Shown here piece by piece: positions 59,678-63,172 of a DNA stretch of 63,172 bases. A program made the translations under genes and the position numbers. Below the pieces are notes generated by a model. That model saw nothing but the letters and a program-made list of their open reading frames with translations, was not told the DNA's origin and made no database searches. Position 1 is the stretch's first letter, and the number at the start of each line of letters is the position of its first letter. Origin of the DNA: Corallococcus sp. CA053C (GTDB lineage: Bacteria > Myxococcota > Myxococcia > Myxococcales > Myxococcaceae); NCBI RefSeq assembly GCF_003611675.1, contig NZ_RAWA01000009.1:1-63172 (forward strand), written 5' to 3'.

Positions 59678-62600
59678 TCAGCGGATGAGCGTCTCCTGGG
59701 AGGGGTCCGCGGCCCGGGGCGTGGCCATGGCGGCCTTGACGGTCTTCTTCGCGGCCGGGGGAAGCCGGTCGATCCACCGGTCCATGGCCTGGCGCACTTC
59801 GGGGACGGAGGACTCCTCGTCGGGCAGCGCGCCAATCTCCTGGCGGGCCTCGGCCGCGAGCCGCAGGGCCCGGGGGAGGTCCTCCTTCGCGTCCCACAGC
59901 GCGCGGGCCAGCATGTAGCGCGCGGCGGGGCGCTCCGCGGGCCGGGGCCGGGCGCGCTCCCAGCCGGTGACGGCCTTCTCCAGCGGGGCCAACGCCTCGC
60001 GCGGACGGCCGAGCACCAGGTACGTGCGCCCCAGGTCCACCAGCGCCCCCGTCCAGCCGCCGTTCACGTCGTCCGGCAGCGACGTCTGCAGGGCGGCGGC
60101 GCGCTGGAAGTACGGCAGGGCCTGCTCGGACTGGTTGCGGTAGCTGAGCGTCTGGCCCATGCCCCGGAGCACCAGCGCCAGCGTGGGGTGGTCCGCGCCC
60201 ACGCTGGCCTCCAGTTGGGAAATCGCCGTGGCGAAGCGCTGGGTGGCTTCCTCCAGCCGACCCATGTGCACCAGCAGCGTGCCGATGTTGTTGACGATGA
60301 TGGCCACCGTGGAGCTGTCGCGCCCCTCCGTCTTCTCGGCGATGCTCAGCGCGCGCTCGTACAGGGGCAGCGCCTCCTCGCGCTTGCCCTGGTATTGCAG
60401 CGCCAGCGCCAGGCTGTTGAGCGCGTCCGCCACCTGGGGATGATCCGGTCCCAGCGAGCGCTCCAGGAGCGCCAGCGCGCCCCGGGCCAGCCGCTCCGAC
60501 TGCACGAAGTCACCCTGCTGCCAGCGCGCGCTGGCCTGCTCCAGCCGGATGCGCGCCACGTCCGGATGTTCGGGCCCCAACGCGCCGCGCACGGTGCCGA
60601 GGGCGCGCTCGTACAGGGCCAGGGCCTCCTCCGTGCGCCCCTGCGAGCGGCGCACGGTGCCCAGCTCCACGCGCACGTCCGCGACCTCCAGGGCCTCCGG
60701 ACCGAAGCGCTTCTCCAGGAAGGACAGCGCGCGCGTGAGCTGATCATGCGCCTCCGGGTAGCGGCCCTGCCGCGACAGCAGGCGGCCCAGGTTCGCCGCG
60801 AGCGCACCGCTCAACTCACCGCTGCCGCCCAGCCGCTCCACCGCGGCGCTGGCGCGATCCCCGGCCTGCTGCCCCTGGGCGTAGTGATCCAACCGTTCGC
60901 CCGTCACGCGGACGGCGAGCGTCCACGCGCGCGCGGCGGCCTCGTCGTTGCGACCGGCCTCCGCGGCCCACGTGGCCTGGAGCACCGTCTGCTCCGCGCC
61001 CCGGTAGTCCCCGGCCCCGTCCTTCAACTCCGCGAGCAACAAGAGCGCGTCCGCGGCGCCGGACCAGTCCCCGGCGGCGCGCGCGGCCTGGGCCACCGGC
61101 TCCATGCGCGCCACGCCCTGCGAGTAGCGGCCGGCGGCGCGCAGGGCCCTCGCGTCCACGAGCGCCTGGAGGAGCGCGACGGTGCGCTCGCGCGCGGCGG
61201 GGTCGTCCAGCGTGGAGCGGCCCCGGGACGTCAGCGCCTCCAGGTCCGAGCAGCCCGACAGCGGCAGCAGTCCCTCCACCGCGCGGGGCGCGCGCTCCAC
61301 GAGGTCCGGGTCCGCCTGGGTGAACAGCTGTGTGAGCGCGGCCACGTCCGCGAGCCGTGAGTCCAGGCAGCGCATGCGCAGCGCCATCACCGCCTCGCTC
61401 TGCTCGCCCCGCACGCGGGTGGCCTCGCACGCCGCCGTGCGCGTCGTCACCCAGGCGGCGGTGTATGCGTTCAGCCCCCGGTGCACGTGGCGCAGGGCAT
61501 CGTGCGCGAAGCGGCGCTCGGTGCCGACGAAGGCCACGTCCACCGCGTGCTGGCGCGCGGCGTCCCACACCCCGTCCAGCGCCCGCGCGGCGCCCTCGCA
61601 GCCCGTGACATCGCGCCGCTGGAGCACGCCCGTGATGGCCACCGCCGACAGCACCAGCACCGACGCGCCCGCGATGCGCAGCCGCCGCGTCCGGCGCGCG
61701 GTGGGGTTGGCCTCCAGCTCCGCGATGAGCGCCTCCATGGAGGCGTGGCGCTCCTCGGGCCGCACCGACAGGCCCTTGAGCAGCACCCGGCGCAGCCACT
61801 GCGGCACCCCCGAGTGCCGGGGCACGCTCTTCACCCTCCCCGCGTGCACCGCCTGGGACAGCTCCTCCACCGTCGAGCCCGCGAAGGGGCGCTCGCCATA
61901 GAGCCCCTCGTAGAGCGCGGCGCAGAAGCCGAACTGGTCGCTGAAGGCGTCGGTGCGCTCCTCGGGCGGGAACTGCTCCGGGGCCATGTACGCGGGCGTC
62001 CCGCCCTCCATGGCGCGGGGGCGCGCGAAGCCTCCGGGCGTCACCGGGGGAACCACCGCGCCGGACATGACCCGCGCCAGGCCGAAGTCCGTGACGCGCA
62101 CCCGGCCGTCCTGGCCGACGAGGATGTTCTCCGGCTTCACGTCGCCGTGCACGACGCCCACCGCGTGCGCCGCGGCGAGCCCCCTCCCTGCGGCAACGAA
62201 GACGTCCACCACCTGGCGCCACGGGTGGGGGCCGTCCTGCTCCCACTTGCGCAGCGTGCGCGCGTCCACCAGCTCCATGGCGAGGAAGACCTGCCGGCCG
62301 AAGGTGCCCACGTCGAAGACGGAGACGACGTGCGGATGGGAGACGCGCGCCATGGCTTGCGCCTCGCGCAGCACCTGCGTGCGGCCGGCCTCCGCGCCCA
62401 GGCCCAGGGCCTCCACCTGCAACAGCTTGAGCGCGACGCGCCGGTCCAGCTCCGGGTCGTACGCCACGTACACGACGCTCATCCCGCCCACGCCCAGCAT
62501 CTCCAGGATGAGGTAGCGCCCCACCGCGGTGCCCCGGGCGAGCGGCGGCGTGGGCAGGCGCAGGCGCTGCTTGGGGCCCCGCCACGGCTCCACGGGCAGC

Positions 62601-62806
62601 GTGGCGAACTGACTGCCGAGGACCTCCTCCTCGGGCGCCAGCTCCGCTTCGGGGGTGGGCGGCTGCACCTTCAGCGCCTCGGACACCATGCGCCGACAGG
62701 AGGGACAGGTATCCAGGTGCTCGTCCACGACGGCGGCCCGCGCGGGCGGCAGCGTCCCGAGCAGGAGGTCCATGAACGTGGGTTCATCGAGACAGGCGGG
62801 GGGCAT
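59678..62806 (-). CDS. Ser/Thr protein kinase with zinc-finger N-terminus and TPR repeats
   Basis: A 1042-aa membrane-type kinase. The first ~60 residues resemble a zf-HC2/anti-sigma zinc finger (HLDTCPSCRRMVSEAL). The kinase domain (about 95-360) has GVGGMSVVYVA, VALKLL and DFGLARV, but its catalytic loop reads HGDVKPEN with Gly instead of Arg (non-RD). One membrane helix lies near residue 375 (GASVLVLSAVAITGVL). The C-terminal two thirds hold many tetratricopeptide repeats (for example EEALALYERALGTVRGALGPEHPDVARI), likely a periplasmic or cytosolic protein-binding scaffold. This layout is frequent in myxobacteria; partners are unknown. The ATG at 62806 is chosen over 62833, but neither has a strong ribosome site. 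Confidence 0.87.
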   Translation of the reverse strand: MPPACLDEPTFMDLLLGTLPPARAAVVDEHLDTCPSCRRMVSEALKVQPPTPEAELAPEEEVLGSQFATLPVEPWRGPKQRLRLPTPPLARGTAVGRYLILEMLGVGGMSVVYVAYDPELDRRVALKLLQVEALGLGAEAGRTQVLREAQAMARVSHPHVVSVFDVGTFGRQVFLAMELVDARTLRKWEQDGPHPWRQVVDVFVAAGRGLAAAHAVGVVHGDVKPENILVGQDGRVRVTDFGLARVMSGAVVPPVTPGGFARPRAMEGGTPAYMAPEQFPPEERTDAFSDQFGFCAALYEGLYGERPFAGSTVEELSQAVHAGRVKSVPRHSGVPQWLRRVLLKGLSVRPEERHASMEALIAELEANPTARRTRRLRIAGASVLVLSAVAITGVLQRRDVTGCEGAARALDGVWDAARQHAVDVAFVGTERRFAHDALRHVHRGLNAYTAAWVTTRTAACEATRVRGEQSEAVMALRMRCLDSRLADVAALTQLFTQADPDLVERAPRAVEGLLPLSGCSDLEALTSRGRSTLDDPAARERTVALLQALVDARALRAAGRYSQGVARMEPVAQAARAAGDWSGAADALLLLAELKDGAGDYRGAEQTVLQATWAAEAGRNDEAAARAWTLAVRVTGERLDHYAQGQQAGDRASAAVERLGGSGELSGALAANLGRLLSRQGRYPEAHDQLTRALSFLEKRFGPEALEVADVRVELGTVRRSQGRTEEALALYERALGTVRGALGPEHPDVARIRLEQASARWQQGDFVQSERLARGALALLERSLGPDHPQVADALNSLALALQYQGKREEALPLYERALSIAEKTEGRDSSTVAIIVNNIGTLLVHMGRLEEATQRFATAISQLEASVGADHPTLALVLRGMGQTLSYRNQSEQALPYFQRAAALQTSLPDDVNGGWTGALVDLGRTYLVLGRPREALAPLEKAVTGWERARPRPAERPAARYMLARALWDAKEDLPRALRLAAEARQEIGALPDEESSVPEVRQAMDRWIDRLPPAAKKTVKAAMATPRAADPSQETLIR

Positions 62807-62976
62807 GGCAGGCACGTGGACGAGGCAGCACACCAGGAGTCATGGCGTCCGTCGAGCCATCCCCGGGGCTGTTTCGAGCGTCCAGGGGTTGCCTGCTCGG
62901 CGGGGTGGACGTCGGTTCGCGGACGCCCGTGTCGGTCCCGATTGAGTGGGAGGGGGCTTTCTGAAAGCGTCCCGGC

Positions 62977-63172
62977 ATGCGGCGCCTGCGACGTCTTGGA
63001 TGGGCCGGCCTCCTGTCCCTGGCCCTGCACGCCGCCGTGCTCCTGCTGCTGTGGCGGGTGAGCCCCACGCCGTCCCAGCGGACCTCCCGGCTGCGCGCGA
63101 AGGCGATCGAGGTGGAGATCCGCACGCCCCCCGCCGTGAAGCCGCCTCCTCCCGTGGGTCCCTCGACCCAGG
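62977..63172 (+). CDS. TonB/TolA-like energy-transducer, N-terminal fragment (cut by window end)
   Basis: The frame is open to the window edge (65 codons seen). It starts RRLRRLGWAGLLSLALHAAV, a basic N-terminus followed by a membrane helix with the SLALHAAVLLLLW pattern shared by TonB/TolA proteins. A periplasmic linker then begins with IEVEIRTPPAVKPPPPVG. This suggests an inner-membrane protein spanning toward the outer membrane. Only the N-terminus is visible, so the family call is tentative. It is divergent from the kinase-TPR gene, with 170 bases between. Confidence 0.55.
   Translation, partial: MRRLRRLGWAGLLSLALHAAVLLLLWRVSPTPSQRTSRLRAKAIEVEIRTPPAVKPPPPVGPSTQ

Overview
This GC-rich window (roughly 70% by eye) reads as chromosomal DNA from a myxobacterium, most likely Cystobacterineae (Corallococcus/Myxococcus-like). 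The signs are a DUF2378 (Myxococcus-paralogue family) gene, several long Ser/Thr kinase signalling proteins, a large NRPS/PKS locus, MbnP/MbnH-type copper proteins, and many lipoproteins and secreted hydrolases. The genus is inferred from gene content only.

Layout. 1-3.3 kb: an OPT-family transporter, then a threonyl-tRNA synthetase without an editing domain. A 27-codon Thr-rich leader ORF and mutually exclusive hairpins precede the synthetase and look like a translational-stalling attenuator. 3.4-8 kb: CBS-pair protein, MsrB, a FadR/GntR-like regulator with a long tail, and a secreted GH18 glycosidase; two copies of a 25-bp palindrome lie around the regulator. 8-16.7 kb: PurL, an M4 metalloprotease lipoprotein, a DUF2378/YkgJ-like gene pair and an orphan. 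16.9-22.1 kb: a ferritin-like DUF2383 protein, then XdhC and a single-chain xanthine dehydrogenase. 22.2-25.2 kb: a copper locus (MbnP, di-heme MbnH and, convergently, YcnI/DUF1775 plus a small lipoprotein).

25.9-53.9 kb is the centrepiece: a seven-gene co-directional hybrid locus. The assembly line is FAAL-ACP-C-A-PCP / KS-AT-KR-ACP / KS-AT-KR-ACP-(ACP-like)-sulfotransferase / C-A(Ser)-PCP / KS-AT-KR-ACP, followed by an MFS exporter and an S45 penicillin acylase. Three features are unusual. The first KS has Ser in place of the catalytic Cys. The second and third KRs lack the catalytic Tyr. A PAPS-dependent sulfotransferase sits in the middle of the line without the thioesterase that accompanies it in olefin-forming synthases. 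No release domain is visible. A starter fatty acid combined with an Ntn-hydrolase acylase suggests an N-acyl prodrug trimmed after or during export (inference).

54-63 kb is a signalling block. A Crp-family regulator is preceded by two tandem Crp-type half-site pairs. Convergent to it are two class III nucleotide cyclases, one fused to FHA-GAF and the other to a Ser/Thr kinase plus receiver. Then come a sirtuin, a kinase-TPR protein and the start of a TonB-like gene cut by the window edge. Kinase input, cyclic-nucleotide synthesis and a cyclic-nucleotide-type transcription factor thus sit side by side.
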